Source: Ectocarpus siliculosus
Taxonomy: Eukaryota > Sar > Phaeophyceae > Ectocarpales > Ectocarpaceae
Length of the DNA: 64,000 bases
Reading direction: 5' to 3'
NCBI GenBank assembly: GCA_000310025.1
Contig: FN649727.1
Span: 9,088,355 to 9,152,354, forward strand
A model generated the notes under the pieces. It worked only from the letters and a program-made list of their open reading frames with translations. It searched no databases and was not told the origin of the DNA. How positions within the stretch are numbered: the stretch's first letter is position 1; every line of letters begins with the position of its first letter. Below are positions 1 through 11,270 of the stretch, piece after piece. The position numbers and the translations under genes were made by a program.

Positions 1-1096
1 TGGAAAACCTGGTGAAATGTAGTCATGACTTATTTACCACACAACGTTTCCGCGTCAAACAGAGCTTTGTTACGACGTACGATATCATTAACGAGACTAG
101 CCAACGGGTCGGCAGCAGGGAATACCTGATTCACTTGGATAGAATGGAGGTGAAATCAACAGACTTAAGGTACCTTGACCCAACATCCTGTATGTACCCC
201 TGCAAACCTCGTGTTCGCTGTTCGTTCCGTTCGTGTGCTTCGTGATCCTGTTTTGTATACAAGGCGGGCCCTGCGGCTGTGACTGCGGATACAAGGCGTG
301 CCCTGCGGCTGTGACTGCGTATACAAGGCGGGCCCTGCGGCTGTGACTGCGTATACAAGGCGGGCCCTGCGGCTGTGACTGCGGATACAAGGCGGGCCCT
401 GCGGCTGTGACTGCGGATACAAGGCGGGCCCTGCGGCTGTGACTGCGGCACCCACCTCACACCCAGCTTGGTCACCACGTTCGCATGCGTGAGGAGCGAT
501 GAACTGCTTCGTTCGCGCGACGTGGTGGGTGCCTGGTGTATTGTCTGTAATGTAAGTTGTGAAGTTTGGACGTTGGTGCTTTACCAACGACAGCTCGGTT
601 GTGGATGTTGTACGTCGTAACCGTGGTGTCTTCGTTCACATAGTACCGTCGATGGAAGTAGAACATGGAGCGGTGGGCATGTTCCGTTGAGCGAGGCAGA
701 ACTTTGTAGCACCGACATTTTGTGTTATCCGATGGCTTCTCTGTTGTGCTGGGTCTGGTGGCATCCGTTGTTTCTCTTGTACCCACTAGCCCACCTACGA
801 AGTTGCATGAGAAGACAGTCCTTGTTTGCCTGACGACCCCCCACGCCCTGAAATGTGGGCGCGAGGGAAGTGTTTGTGTGTGGGTGATGAAGGAGAACGA
901 AGGAGAGCTTTCTGGCATAGTGATAGAGCGCGCAGAGATACTGCCTGCGGCAGCACGTACTCAGCTAGATGGTGTGCGTCGTTGATTTCAACGTGCCCTG
1001 TATGACGTATGAGGCCCTCCTCATGCCCTACACTAGCGGGGTTGGTCTCTGGTTTGCAAAAACAAACGATAATGTACTCCCCCGGTTTTGCTTGGT
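1..1096. repeat. Dispersed ~1.1 kb repeat, copy A
   Basis: This segment can be aligned by eye, in the same orientation and in the same order of blocks, to 8648-9545. Shared blocks include the start around 12-70 (versus 8655-8715), the block around 205-260, the block around 500-700 with a conserved GATGAACTGCTTCGTTC string, and the block around 990-1096. No long ORF with family similarity is visible in either copy. It is an old dispersed repeat, or a duplicated non-coding segment, of unknown class. The left end is cut by the window edge. Confidence 0.75.
257..448. repeat. 32-bp minisatellite, six tandem copies
   Basis: Six head-to-tail copies of a 32-bp unit (ATACAAGGCGGGCCCTGCGG followed by CTGTGACTGCGG) occur without spacers. 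Copies start at 257, 289, 321, 353, 385 and 417, and differ only by occasional G/T changes. The related repeat copy B has a single diverged unit at about 8888-8920, so the array expanded after the two copies separated. Because 32 is not a multiple of 3, all three minus-strand frames stay open and give artefactual repetitive ORFs. Confidence 0.95.
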
Positions 1097-1884
1097 TGTG
1101 ATTGTTTATCTCTATTTTGCTAGGAGCAGCAGCCGTCGTTGCGAAAAAAAATCTTGACCCTGCTTCCGAGTTGTATTCTTTCAAGCCATGGGCTAATGTT
1201 CTGTTCTTTCGGCTTTGCCATTCCATGTCTTGTTTGATGTGTGTCTACCTGGCCTTATTTTATTCCAATTGTTTGGTTGATTTCGCGGAGTGGTGGGACT
1301 ATCTCTGGATATTCAATATATTTGCACCTTGTTTTCGAGGATCTCGTGGCCAGAGTGAGCTCGGTTCTTTGCTTTGAGAGAACCTACTACTAACCTCACG
1401 GAAGAGGACGTAGTAGGTGGTGTTCAGATCGTTTTCCCTATCACCCTTTAGGCCGTTTTTTACGGTGTCTTTTGTTGGCTGTCTTTTTCTTTTTTTGCAG
1501 CAAGCACAAAGAAAAGACAACTGGCCAAAGAACCCCTCTTACCGTGTCTGTTTTCAGCGAAAATTACCGACAATATAGACAACCCTTTTTAGCCACGCCA
1601 TCCTGTCTTTTTTTGAGGAGCTTTTGGACAGGGTGTGGCTCCCAAAAATGTTGTCTTTTTTTGTCACAACCACATGACGCTTACCTACAAACTTGAATCT
1701 CTCGACGGTTGATCCCCGCAAACTCTAACAGTGTTCACACGAGCTGTGTCATGGGACTGGTGCAGAGTCGGTAGCATCAGCGGTAGCGTTGTTTTTTCAT
1801 TGGGCTGGGACCAGGTGGACAACCCGATGTATGCGCCAAACAAGGGGCAAACGAGCCGAGAGAGCCTGGACGCAGTAGCGGTGG
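1097..1884. other. Intergenic, no gene seen
   Basis: T-rich stretches and a short imperfect palindrome near 1382-1422 are the only structure noted. No ORF with recognisable content or codon pattern was found. Confidence 0.5.
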
Positions 1885-2540
1885 GTCTTCTTTGGTGTGC
1901 TGTCAACTTTTGCGAACCCAACTTCTGGGCGCCCTATAGCCTCCTGTTCTGTATCAACCACCACACAAGACGGACCATACGCACAACTCATGGCGGATAC
2001 CTTTGTCATCGCTGTTGCTTGAGTGGGTGGCGAGGGCGCATCGATGAACCAAAGTTGTGACACGGGCGAAACAGCAAACAAAGCTGCTTGGAAGAGGCAA
2101 GTCATTTTTCATGCTTGTCCACGACTCTCGCGCTCACAACTTCTCAGCGCCCTTCAGCCTCCTGGTCTGTATCAACTACCACACAAGACGGACCAACACA
2201 CAGCTCATGGCGGATACCTTTGTCATCGCTGTTGCTTGAGTGGGTGGCGACGGAGCATCGATAAATCATAGTTGGGACACGGGCGAAAGAGCAAAAAAAA
2301 TGGTGCTGGCGCGGTGTTTTTTTGTCCAGCGTGCTGTCGACTCTCGCCACCGCAGTTTCCGTGCCTCCAATCGCGCTGTGGTCTCTATCAGCCACCACCC
2401 AAGACGGACCATACACACAGCTCGCGGGGAATTGCTGTACAGTTGCTGCTGCTTCACTCTGTGCGGAGATATCACCGAAAAAACGAAGCGGTGGAAGGTG
2501 TATGTTGTGTGACGAACGGCTATTGCAAGGTCTCTTTTTT
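1885..2540. repeat. Triplicated ~217-bp unit
   Basis: Three tandem, diverged copies have landmark positions 1951, 2169 and 2385, which gives a period of 216-218 bp. Each carries a version of ACAAGACGGACCA followed by an ACACAGCTC-like motif. On the minus strand all three encode a similar string of the form YGPSxVVxD...A.G....A.VDST. Copy 2 has an in-frame stop shortly after GPSCVVVD. They may be duplicated exons of a decayed gene or simply a tandem repeat. No family is recognised. Confidence 0.8.
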
Positions 2541-3857
2541 CGGTCGATGACTCGGAAGAGAAAAAGGATCGACCAGCACCGTAAGAAGCGGTCATTCTTT
2601 TTGTAATCCCTTTTTGGGTCCTCCCTTTGGAGGGAAATAAGATCTCCAAAAAAAGACACCGTACCAAATGGCCTTACAACATCAGCGTTCGGGCTGTTTC
2701 TAGCGGCTACTTGAAGTTCTCAGTTTCCAAATTACGGAAGCTGCAACAGCAAGTCGCGTGTTGCGGCTTGCGACGGGATTTCTCCCCTTTCTGTCAGATT
2801 GTGCCCAATGGTTGTTTCCTAAAGTACACAGTTCGGAACATCGGTGCGACCTGCTTGTCGCCCATCTCGTTTTCCTCTACCTAGAAGGGACAACGACTCA
2901 CTTGGGGGTCTCAGGAACCCTACCCACAATGAGCCGCGGAGCCGCGACCTTGATGGTGCCTTCACCCCAGGAGGGATAGAAAATGTTTCGTATGTCGGCC
3001 TCTTCCAATTTCCAACGTAATGCAGGGACCCACACTTGATTACACGGGCGACCTACATGACCCTCTTTTTCGATCAGAACAAGACCTATAGGGCACCGGA
3101 GGAAGAGACACAGGGCACTGTTCGTCAAACCGGGGTTTGCTGGTGCTCTGACAAGAAGTGGCCGCGCTTCACAGGCGTTTGCATTTGGAGATCCTGAGAC
3201 AGGTAACGCTGCATCCACCGGGGTTTTCAAGAAAGCGGACTACGAAAAGGGAGATGCCACACACAAGAATTCAAATCTGGTGAAAAAACAGTGGTAACAA
3301 CACTCAGTCAGCTAAGTCTTGCACATCCACAGAAACATGCCCGCCGTGCCCAATCACTCTCGTGTGTGAATGTACAGCAGTACCAACAGACCTAGTGCCC
3401 GCTATCTGGCTACACAACAAGGATTCTTGACGATGCGCGCTTCTTGCCGATGAAAAATCTGTCGATGACGGGTGAAAATAATCACTTGTAAATTGGGAGG
3501 TTGCTGCTGCTGCTGCAGCAGCAGAGAGCAAAGTCGAGGCGTCGGTACTGACGCAGTCGTCACATGAGACTCATAATTAGGTATGGCGTTTTTTTCCGAA
3601 CAATACTAGGACGGGGGACGAGGGAAGCAAACGATGCCGCCTCTAGAAAATGCGACATGAAACATGAAGCTGAGATAATGAGAAATGGTCCGCGTCAGAG
3701 AACGCTCAGTTTGAACGGCTGTGCTCCTATCACTTGCCACACCGCGCTGCCCAATGGGGTCTATCTATCTAGTGCTTTCGTGTCCGCCACCACTCTTCAG
3801 TTATGCCAGCGGCCGTGCTGTTTCGTGCCGATCGTTCGGCGGTACTGCTGTAGCAGC
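2541..3857. other. Intergenic with one unassigned minus-strand ORF
   Basis: The only notable content is a 110-codon minus-strand ORF at 2898-3230. Its C-terminal half (containing VWVPALRWKLEEADIRNI) looks protein-like, but I cannot place it in a family. A CTG/CAG-rich patch lies near 3502-3525. No splice-supported gene model could be built. Confidence 0.4.
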
Positions 3858-4062
3858 CAAGGATCTCGCATCGACTTTCTTCTCCGTGCAAGGAGTGCGC
3901 GAGGCACAGTCGGCCCCCCGAAAGCTCATCATCGTTGTCTCGAATTACTTTCCGTAGCAGGGCCTCTAGCACGTCAACTCCGGCATCCTTCCCTCCGATG
4001 CCAACGAACCCTTTGAGTCGGAATCTTAGTTCTTGGCAACTGCACGACCGTGGACGCGGGAA
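3858..4062 (-). pseudogene. Orphan TPR exon, related to exon 7 of the TPR gene at 11.3-15.1 kb
   Basis: Read on the minus strand, this stretch encodes LEALLRKVIRDNDDELSGGR followed by LCLAHSLHGEE. Exon 7 of the TPR gene (11681-11886) encodes AKVLLRKVIRDNEEHSGAQ followed by LCLAHALAEEG. The similarity holds at DNA level too: a run around TTGTCTCGAATTACTTTCCG is shared. I found no matching copies of the other TPR exons nearby, so it is best read as a partial duplication or relic. It could instead be the last visible part of a second TPR gene. Confidence 0.65.
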
Positions 4063-4584
4063 CCAGGACGCAGACTGCACGGCTGCACGGTCGCACGCAC
4101 CGGCTGGCTCTTTCTTCTTGTGTTGAGGCTGCGTCGTTGTCTCTTGGCATCATGTACAGCCTATTTGTCTGTGTGTTCGGGTAATATGGTTGCATGTTCC
4201 CCCACACCCCGAGCTACGCCACAGCTTGACAACCTCGCCGCCGCTAGCCGCTAGACTAAACCTTGAGGGCTGCGGAGCTGCGGAACTGCAGAACTGCAGA
4301 ACTGCGGGAGGTGACCAAATGCGGGACAATTACAACGCGCACGGGACTGTTGAAAACAGCCAGCGGCAGGGAGGCAAGAACTTCGTGGTCGTCATCGCCG
4401 CACACGGCGCACGACGAGACACCACCACGATATCCCCTGCAGCTTACCCTCCCCTTCAACCACCACATCATTAGGAACTGGCTACCGCCTTTTGGACCCA
4501 AGGTGGACTCGGTTTCTCTTCGAGCCTCTTCACCAACGACCCGGGATAGTGCTGAATGAAGTGTACTCGGAGATAACCTGCACC

Positions 4585-7318
4585 ATGGCAAACCAAGGCC
4601 AGCAACAGCAACAGCAGCAGCAAAGGGTCCCAGAATCCAGCAACCAGCTCAGTCGTAGGGCGAACCTGCAGGGGACGGAGAAAACCATCTTCGATCTCGT
4701 CTGTGCTGGGACTAACAGAAGGCAGTGGGCGGAGTGGCTGCGAACTCCGCTGGAACACGCCGCCGGTGCGGGCAACATTGATCTCGTGACTAAGCTCCAG
4801 GGAGCCGGGGCGGGCGGGAGTGCTCTCCATCTGGCACTCAGAGCAGGCCAGGACGCACTCGCGCAAGAGCTCCTAAGGCTGGGAGCTCCCACGAAGGCGA
4901 AAGACAACAACGGCGACACACCTCTCCACCTTGCTGCCGCCAGTGGCCTCGGCGATGTCGTGTCCTTGCTTCTTCGTGACGGGGCTGAGGTGGATGTGCT
5001 AGACAACAAGGGTCGGACGTCAATTCATCTCTCGGCGGAGCGTGGGTCTCCATCCACCGTTCAAGCTCTGTTGGCGGCCGGTGGAGACCCGAGCTTGCGG
5101 TACGGGAAGGGCAAGGCATTTTCGGCGTTGGGTCTGGCTGCTAGAGGTGGACATGTTGAGGTCATGCAAGCGTTGATTCGGCACGGAGTGGACGTTAATG
5201 CCCCCGACTCGAACGGCTGCACGGCCTTGCACTCGGCTGCGATCGGGGATGCGGTGGGTGCGATCGACGTGCTCATCGAGGCTGGGGCGAGTATCGACGC
5301 TCAGGGTGGCGAGGATGGAGAAATGTACACACCTCTGCACGTGGCGAGCGAGAAGGGTTCGTCCGAAGCCGCACTATCGCTGGTCAAGCACGGAGCGGAC
5401 GTGCACAGGTCGGGGAGGATGTCCAGGTGGGGGCGGAGTTGCGGCAATGCTCTCATCCTAGCTGCCGGCCGTGGCCACACCATGATCGTGACATCGCTTC
5501 TGGCTGCCGGCGTGAATGTCAACCTTCGCCCAGCATACTCAGACAAGTCAGCGTTGGACGCGGCTTTTCAGGGAGGCCACGCCGACATTGTGACAACCTT
5601 TGATCCAGCACGGAGCGTTTGTCGACGCCACAGACTCACGTGGGTGTACGGCGCTGTTCAAGGTCAGCCATGACACTAACGCAGCTTTGATCGATAAGCT
5701 TGTGGCAGCCGGGGCTTCTGTGAACGGGATGGCAGACCACCACGGCAAAACACCCCTCCATCACGCGTGTATGAATGACTGCCCAGGAGCTGTCGTCTCG
5801 ATGTTACGGTATGGGGCTCTTATCGACGTGAAGGACAATTGTGGTGACACGCCTCTTCACGCGGCATCCAGTGCTGGGTGCTCCGAAGGGATTCGCGCAC
5901 TTGTAGAATACGGGGCTGACATCAAAGCGCTCAACGCCAAAGGCCGCACGCCGCTCGCCTTGACCGCCGAGTTCGGCTGTGAAGATGCTACGGTAGTCTT
6001 GTTGGACGCTGGGGCAGACGTCAACGCTCCCGCTGACCACACCGATGGATCAGCTGCTCTGTCTTTGGCCACCTTGAGCGAGTACGTGGACGACACTATG
6101 AAAATCTTGATTCAGCACGGAGCCGACGTAAACGCAAGGAACACAGATGGGTTCACCGCTCTGCACCGTGCCGCTATGTACAACGAGGTTGACGGCGTCG
6201 ATCTTCTGATCTCGGCCGGGGCTATCATCGAGGCACTGGATAATCACAAGAGCACGCCTCTCGCCGTCGCGTTTCGGGAGGCCGTTTATCGTTGGAAGAA
6301 GTACAACGGTGGTGCTGGGGACTTCGCGGCCATGGTCTCCTTGCTGAAGCACGGCGCCGATCCCAACACCGGCAACATAGACAAAGGCTGTCCGAATTCT
6401 TTGCTCTACTACTTCATACGTTGCGGATGCCCGATTTCCGTGTTCCGGGAGCTTCTTGCTGTCGGTCCGAACCTTGACGTCCGTGCCGACGACGAATGCA
6501 CTCCACTCATGGTCTCCCAAGATCACCCCGAGATGTTCTCCGAACTACTGCTGCACGGGGCGGACACGAATGTGCAAACCAAGGGCGGTGGAACAGCGTT
6601 ACACAAGGCCGCGCAAGACGACAACGGGGTATGCATCGAGGCCCTCATCAGTGCCGGGGCCTCGACCAATGTCAAGGACAGGAACGGCCGCACGCCTCTT
6701 CACCTCGCCACCATCAACCATAAATGGAACGCCATGCGGATGTTGCTAAGGAGCGGTGCGGACATTTCTTCAGCGGACAACGACGGCTTCTCAGCGTTGC
6801 ACCTGGCGGCAGCCCACGACCAGTGTACTTCCGGTGATTCCGCGATGGCCACGACAATGGACTTGCTGCTACGATGGGGTGCTGACGAGAATGCGGTCGA
6901 CTCACTCGGCAACACCCCCGTAACCGTTTGGAGAGAGAATGAGTCCATGTACACGCTTTCGTGGGCGAACAAGCAATCTGTGAAGAAGATGTTCCAACGG
7001 GCACCCAGAGACAAAGCGTGGCGTCGACGTGGCTGGCTAGTTCTGTGCCGTGCCTTCCCAAACAGCGTGCGGCTGAAAGCGGACAACGCTGGGACTTGTC
7101 CCGGGGCTGGCCGGAGTGTTCGAGCACGGAGCGTTGGTGCTGGGTCGGGGTCTGGCAGCGGCAGCGTCCCTCCTGTTGGAGAAGCCGGGGGAGTCGCAGT
7201 AGGCACACTGCTGCGCGAGAAGCACGGTGTTGTTGCTGGTGGCTTGAGTGCGCTGGTGGCGAAGGTGGTTGGCTTGCACGAGGATGGCGTCTTCAGGACC
7301 ATCATGGAGTTCGTGTAG
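4585..7318 (+). CDS. Ankyrin-repeat protein (brown-algal type), with one apparent 1-nt frameshift
   Basis: The ATG at 4585 lies in a strong context (CACCATGGC); frame upstream of it is open but lacks an ATG. The reading frame 4585-5598 continues, after one extra T in the TTT at 5599-5601, in another frame to TAG at 7316-7318, giving about 910 aa in all. A short Gln run (residues 5-13) is followed by a WAEWLRTPLEHAAGAGN leader and some 20 ankyrin repeats. Examples are DNNGDTPLHLAAASG, DNCGDTPLHAASSAG and DRNGRTPLHLAT, with the usual G.T.LH..A core. The C-terminal part contains AWRRRGWLVLCRA and a Gly/Ser-rich stretch, ending DGVFRTIMEFV. Ankyrin repeats mediate protein binding; the partner is unknown. 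Apart from the frameshift the ORF is clean, so a sequencing error or a very young pseudogene are equally possible. No intron is needed. Confidence 0.85.
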
Positions 7319-7582
7319 ACCCTGAGGTGAGATGTGATTGCCAGATTTCTAGAAGTACTGTATAGTCGGAGTGTATGCACAGGTCCATATGCACTGCGGC
7401 AACGTATGTAGATATCGTCTGTTCCGTGTTTCAACGGCTGGAACTTGTGGTAGACCGAATTCGCGAGGGTATTGATTCACTACGAGAACATTGGTTTGTC
7501 GTCCGCGTCAACTAGATTGTGTCCTGTCCCCCACTTTTTTCTCGCCCACCTGTGAGGAATAGCAGCCAATGCAAAGCGTTGG

Positions 7583-7715
7583 TTGTTGTTGATTGGTGTT
7601 GTCTTCGCATTAAAAACCGTTCCGATCTGTCTCTACCCAGTACCTTCATATGTCCGTACTGATCCAACACTTGACGCGGTCGATGCCCATGGTCACAGGC
7701 TAACGTACCCTAAAA
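7583..7715. repeat. Dispersed repeat shared with an intron at ~30.27-30.39 kb
   Basis: The stretch running from GTTGTCTTCGCATTAAAAAC through CAGTACCTTC, ATGTCCGTACTG and GTCCAAC-like blocks to GGTCACAGGCTAA aligns in the same order and orientation with 30270-30395 inside intron 7 of the amino acid transporter gene. Its class is unknown. Confidence 0.7.
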
Positions 7716-7920
7716 AGGTACACTCAAATAAACTGGCCCCGAGGGGTCTGCAAGTCAATAGAAATCAACGACAAATATTCTGGAGTCCTCCGCTCCCTCT
7801 GCGCGCTATGCGAGGTAACAACCTAGACTAGGAGTCAGCATCACGGGCCAGAGAGAAAGAGGTACACCCCTTGGTTCAATCTTGGTACTTTACAACGCAA
7901 GAAGAGACAAGGCCATCTGC

Positions 7921-8100
7921 CACAGAAAAAGAGAGAAAAAGAGAGAAAAAGGGGAAAGAGAGAAAAAGAGAAAAATAAAAGGAAACAGGAAGGAAACAGG
8001 AAGGAAAGAGAAAAAGAAAAAAAGAAAAAGAGCGAGGACAAAAAAGGACCAGGACGGAAATAACAAGAAACAAGAGACAGAAAAAGGCACACGGTAGACA
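7921..8100. repeat. Purine-rich low-complexity tract
   Basis: About 180 bp of nearly pure A/G on the plus strand, made of GAGAAAAAG-like words. The ORFs seen on either strand here (Lys/Arg/Glu-rich or Phe/Leu/Ser-rich) are composition artefacts. Confidence 0.85.
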
Positions 8101-8647
8101 GACCACTAACGAACAAGCAAACACGCACACATGGCCACCAACCAGCGATGCATTGTAGTAATGGTACTTCATCACTCGTGGGGGGTTGGTGCAATGGTGC
8201 AGCGTTGGTGAAGGTGGGGGTTAGGCGTATCGGCCACCGATCAATCGACAATAGAAGAACACTTCGCTATTCCTATGCTTGGGTCAAGTCAAGTGTAAAT
8301 GCTGGAGTGATACATCTCATAATGTTCGAATTTTGATTCAGAGCCAGCGCCAACGAGCTGTAGATCTAGCGAACGAGTTGAATTCCCTGCTGTACAACTG
8401 GGTGAACAGCAGGATTCGGTTGCATATGTCTCACAACGTGCCTGCGTGTAGAGTTGGGACTGTGATCGCCCACCCTGTCGGGCGTGCACTCGCCAAGTTG
8501 TACATTGAAATACAGGGCATACTTCTACAATTTTTTTTACGTTGGTGTCTTCTAGGTGTATGTCGGAATCATGTCCGCGAATCACCCGAATCCGTTGATC
8601 TTTCATAATGCAATGGTCCACACATCCCCAAACCCAAACGGGTATGG

Positions 8648-9545
8648 ATAGCCTCGCGAAATGTAGCAATGATTTATCTACCATGGAACGGTTCCGCGTC
8701 AAGCAGAGCTTGGTATGTCCTTGACGAGACTTGTGCAAGGCAGGTGGTGCGTCTGTCGCTTGGATTATGAGTTTAGATGGAACCAACGCACTGAACAAAG
8801 ACTGAAACATCGTGGATGCACTATTGTAGTCCTCACGTTCGTTGTTCGTTCCGTTTATGTGTTTCCATGTGTTTCTCGATCCTGTTTTGTACAGAGGGCG
8901 GACTCCGCGGCTGTGAACGGATGTTGCACCCCGTGTACACCCAGGTTGGTCACCACTCGCGCTGGCATGAAGAGCGATGAACTGCTTCGTTCACGCGACG
9001 TGGTGGGTGCATGGTGAATATAGTTGTACGTTGTGCGTTGGTCGTACTGAAGGTGCTTGACCAACGACAGCTCGGTATGGGTGTTGTACGGCGTAACCGT
9101 GGTGTCTTCATAACGTACCATCGATTGAAATAGAACTGCGAGAGCTGGGCATGTCCCGTTGACTGATGCGGAACTTCGTAGCGCCGATATTGTGAGTTAG
9201 CCGGTGCCTCCTTTGGTGTCCCGTGAGTTTGGTAGCATCCATTGTTTTTTTCCTGGCACCGTTTCAGGAAATCGTCGGGGCAGTCCTTGTTGCCTGACCA
9301 CCAGCCCACGCCCTAAATGTGGGTGCGAGAGAGGATTTTTCTGAGTGATGAAGAGGCCGACAGAGAGCTTTAGGCAGAGATGCTACCTAGGGCAGGACGT
9401 GCGATGCTACGGGGTGTGCGCGTGGTTAACTACGACTTTCCCTAGTTTCATTTTGTGTATCAAGCCCTCCTCACGCCCTACATACCCGTGTTGGCCTCTG
9501 GTCGGCGAAAAAGAACCGATGATGCACGCTCCCCGATTTTGCTGG
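8648..9545. repeat. Dispersed ~1 kb repeat, copy B
   Basis: Diverged direct copy of 1-1096, including the GATGAACTGCTTCGTTCACG block (8968 onward) and the CAACGACAGCTCGGT block. It holds a single diverged version of the 32-bp unit that is present six times in copy A. It is shorter because of scattered indels and the missing units. Confidence 0.75.
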
Positions 9546-11270
9546 GGTACGAGGATAGATTCTTCAGGTTTATCGTTTGTTTTTGGAGCAGGAAGCATTT
9601 TGTGTAGTTTTCTTGCAGTCTGGAAAGTTCAACGACAATGTAGCACAGATGTACCGCCAGGCCTAGCGAGGAGAAGCAATACATTGCACCTGGTCGCGTT
9701 GACCCAGAGTAACGACCTGATTGAGATTACCCAGAACATCGAAGGAACGGGACTCAGATGATATTCATGTAGCTTAGAATCGCGTGCCCTGCCATACAGT
9801 ATGTACAATCATCAATGTCAAATGTAGCGTAGTCAGAAAGGGAGACTGCTGCCCGCTAGAGACTCCAGACTCCAAAAGGCATCGCCGCCCAGTCATAAGA
9901 GAGGTGCGAATCGAGGTCTGTCTTTGCGAAGTAACATGTCAAGCCCACAGGAGAAAGCGGCCAACTCTCTCCCAGCGAAACACCGCCCAACATGTACCAC
10001 TACTCACGCTTTCTCTCTCGTCCTTCATCCCGAAAAACAATCCATGCTCGCACGATCCTACATACTTACCCTTTGTGAAGCGCTCCGATCCGTGTCACAC
10101 ACAAGTGTTTCTGTTGTACTGCAGTACATGTATGAGCAGGGTTCTCGAGACCCGAAAGACTCGGTTCAAATCGAAAACTAGGTTGGCGACGGGTGGCACC
10201 TAGGACACGCTTCCCTAGGCTGAGACGGGCACATCGCAAGATCATCCATCACTTGCCCGCGGTGCATGCAGAACTGACGTCGACGCTTGCTACGTGAGAC
10301 TCCCCCATACGTCCGCTAGCGAAGTTCTGCCAATGAAAAATCCTTCGGGGTGCAAGTGGGATACAGTACCAAGGAATCGATGGAGAACGTCGAAAGGTGA
10401 AGAAAAACTTTCATGTTCAAGGCTATTTGACTATTTGAAGTTTCAAGAATAGATACATACCAGACACTGACACTTCAAGGACGGAACGTGAACTTGCCTG
10501 CCAGGGCAGTATGGCACGCCGCACACAAACATGCCCCCGCCCCTTGTCTTTCGTCGCCCTCCACAATCGAATCGATGGAGGCCTTCCTGTTGTTACTAAT
10601 GCTTGTGCTCGCCGTTGACACCACGTCAAGACCGCTACGACGAGTTCCTCGAGTTACGATACCCCGCCAACAACAAACACTTCTTCAACGCCGCAGCCAC
10701 GGTTTCGCTCCTACGCTTGTCTTGTTTAACCTCTTCGAGGAACAGAAGCTGCTGCTGAAGCAGGCTTTCGTTTGTCGGGGACAGTGAAGTTGCATGTTGC
10801 AACAGATTGTCCGCTCTTGTTTCGGAGGCGAAGGACGACAAGGTGACACAAGACGGGGGAAGTTCATCACGAGTGGTCGTCCACTGACACATGTCATTTG
10901 AAGTAGCTCACGGAGGAAACTGTGATGGGAGCTCTTGCCGTTGGTGCGCATTCTGTACCCCCGTGAACTGCTCGCGCAAACTTTCGGAAAGAAAGGTTTC
11001 ATGGCTTCTTAAGCTTTTTGAAGAGCTGAGAAGGGCTCCTTCGAGAGAGAGAAGGGATCGCCGTCGGTTTTCAGCGGACGTATCCTATGCGCCCTAAGTT
11101 AGACAAACGGACAAGTTTCTCTCTGTTTAACGTAAATCCTACAAATACAACAACAAAGTGTTTAGCTCCAGTGTCGCATTACACATGCTCAACCCAACAC
11201 AAAACTGTGGTTTCACCTTGGTCAATCAACATCACGTAATTACTCTTTGCTTGCCGTCACGTTTGGTCTC
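9546..11270. other. Intergenic, nothing convincing
   Basis: Several short ORFs occur but none shows family motifs or splice-supported extension. I looked here for further 3' exons of the TPR gene on the minus strand and did not find a clear one. Confidence 0.4.

Larger units (their letters stand above)
7319..8647. other. Intergenic downstream of the ankyrin gene
   Basis: No gene was recognised. It contains a dispersed repeat copy (7583-7715) and a purine-rich tract (7921-8100), listed separately. Confidence 0.5.

Noticed and set aside
257-448. Possible CRISPR-like array
   Set aside because: The units are contiguous with no spacers, and the context is eukaryotic.
97-587. Overlapping minus-strand ORFs with repeated VTAAGPALY peptides
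   Set aside because: They are the 32-bp minisatellite read in three frames; 32 is not a multiple of 3, so every frame cycles through the same words. Not a gene.
7841-8251. Phe/Leu/Ser-rich minus-strand ORF resembling a membrane protein
   Set aside because: It lies over a purine-rich tract; hydrophobicity is a composition effect.
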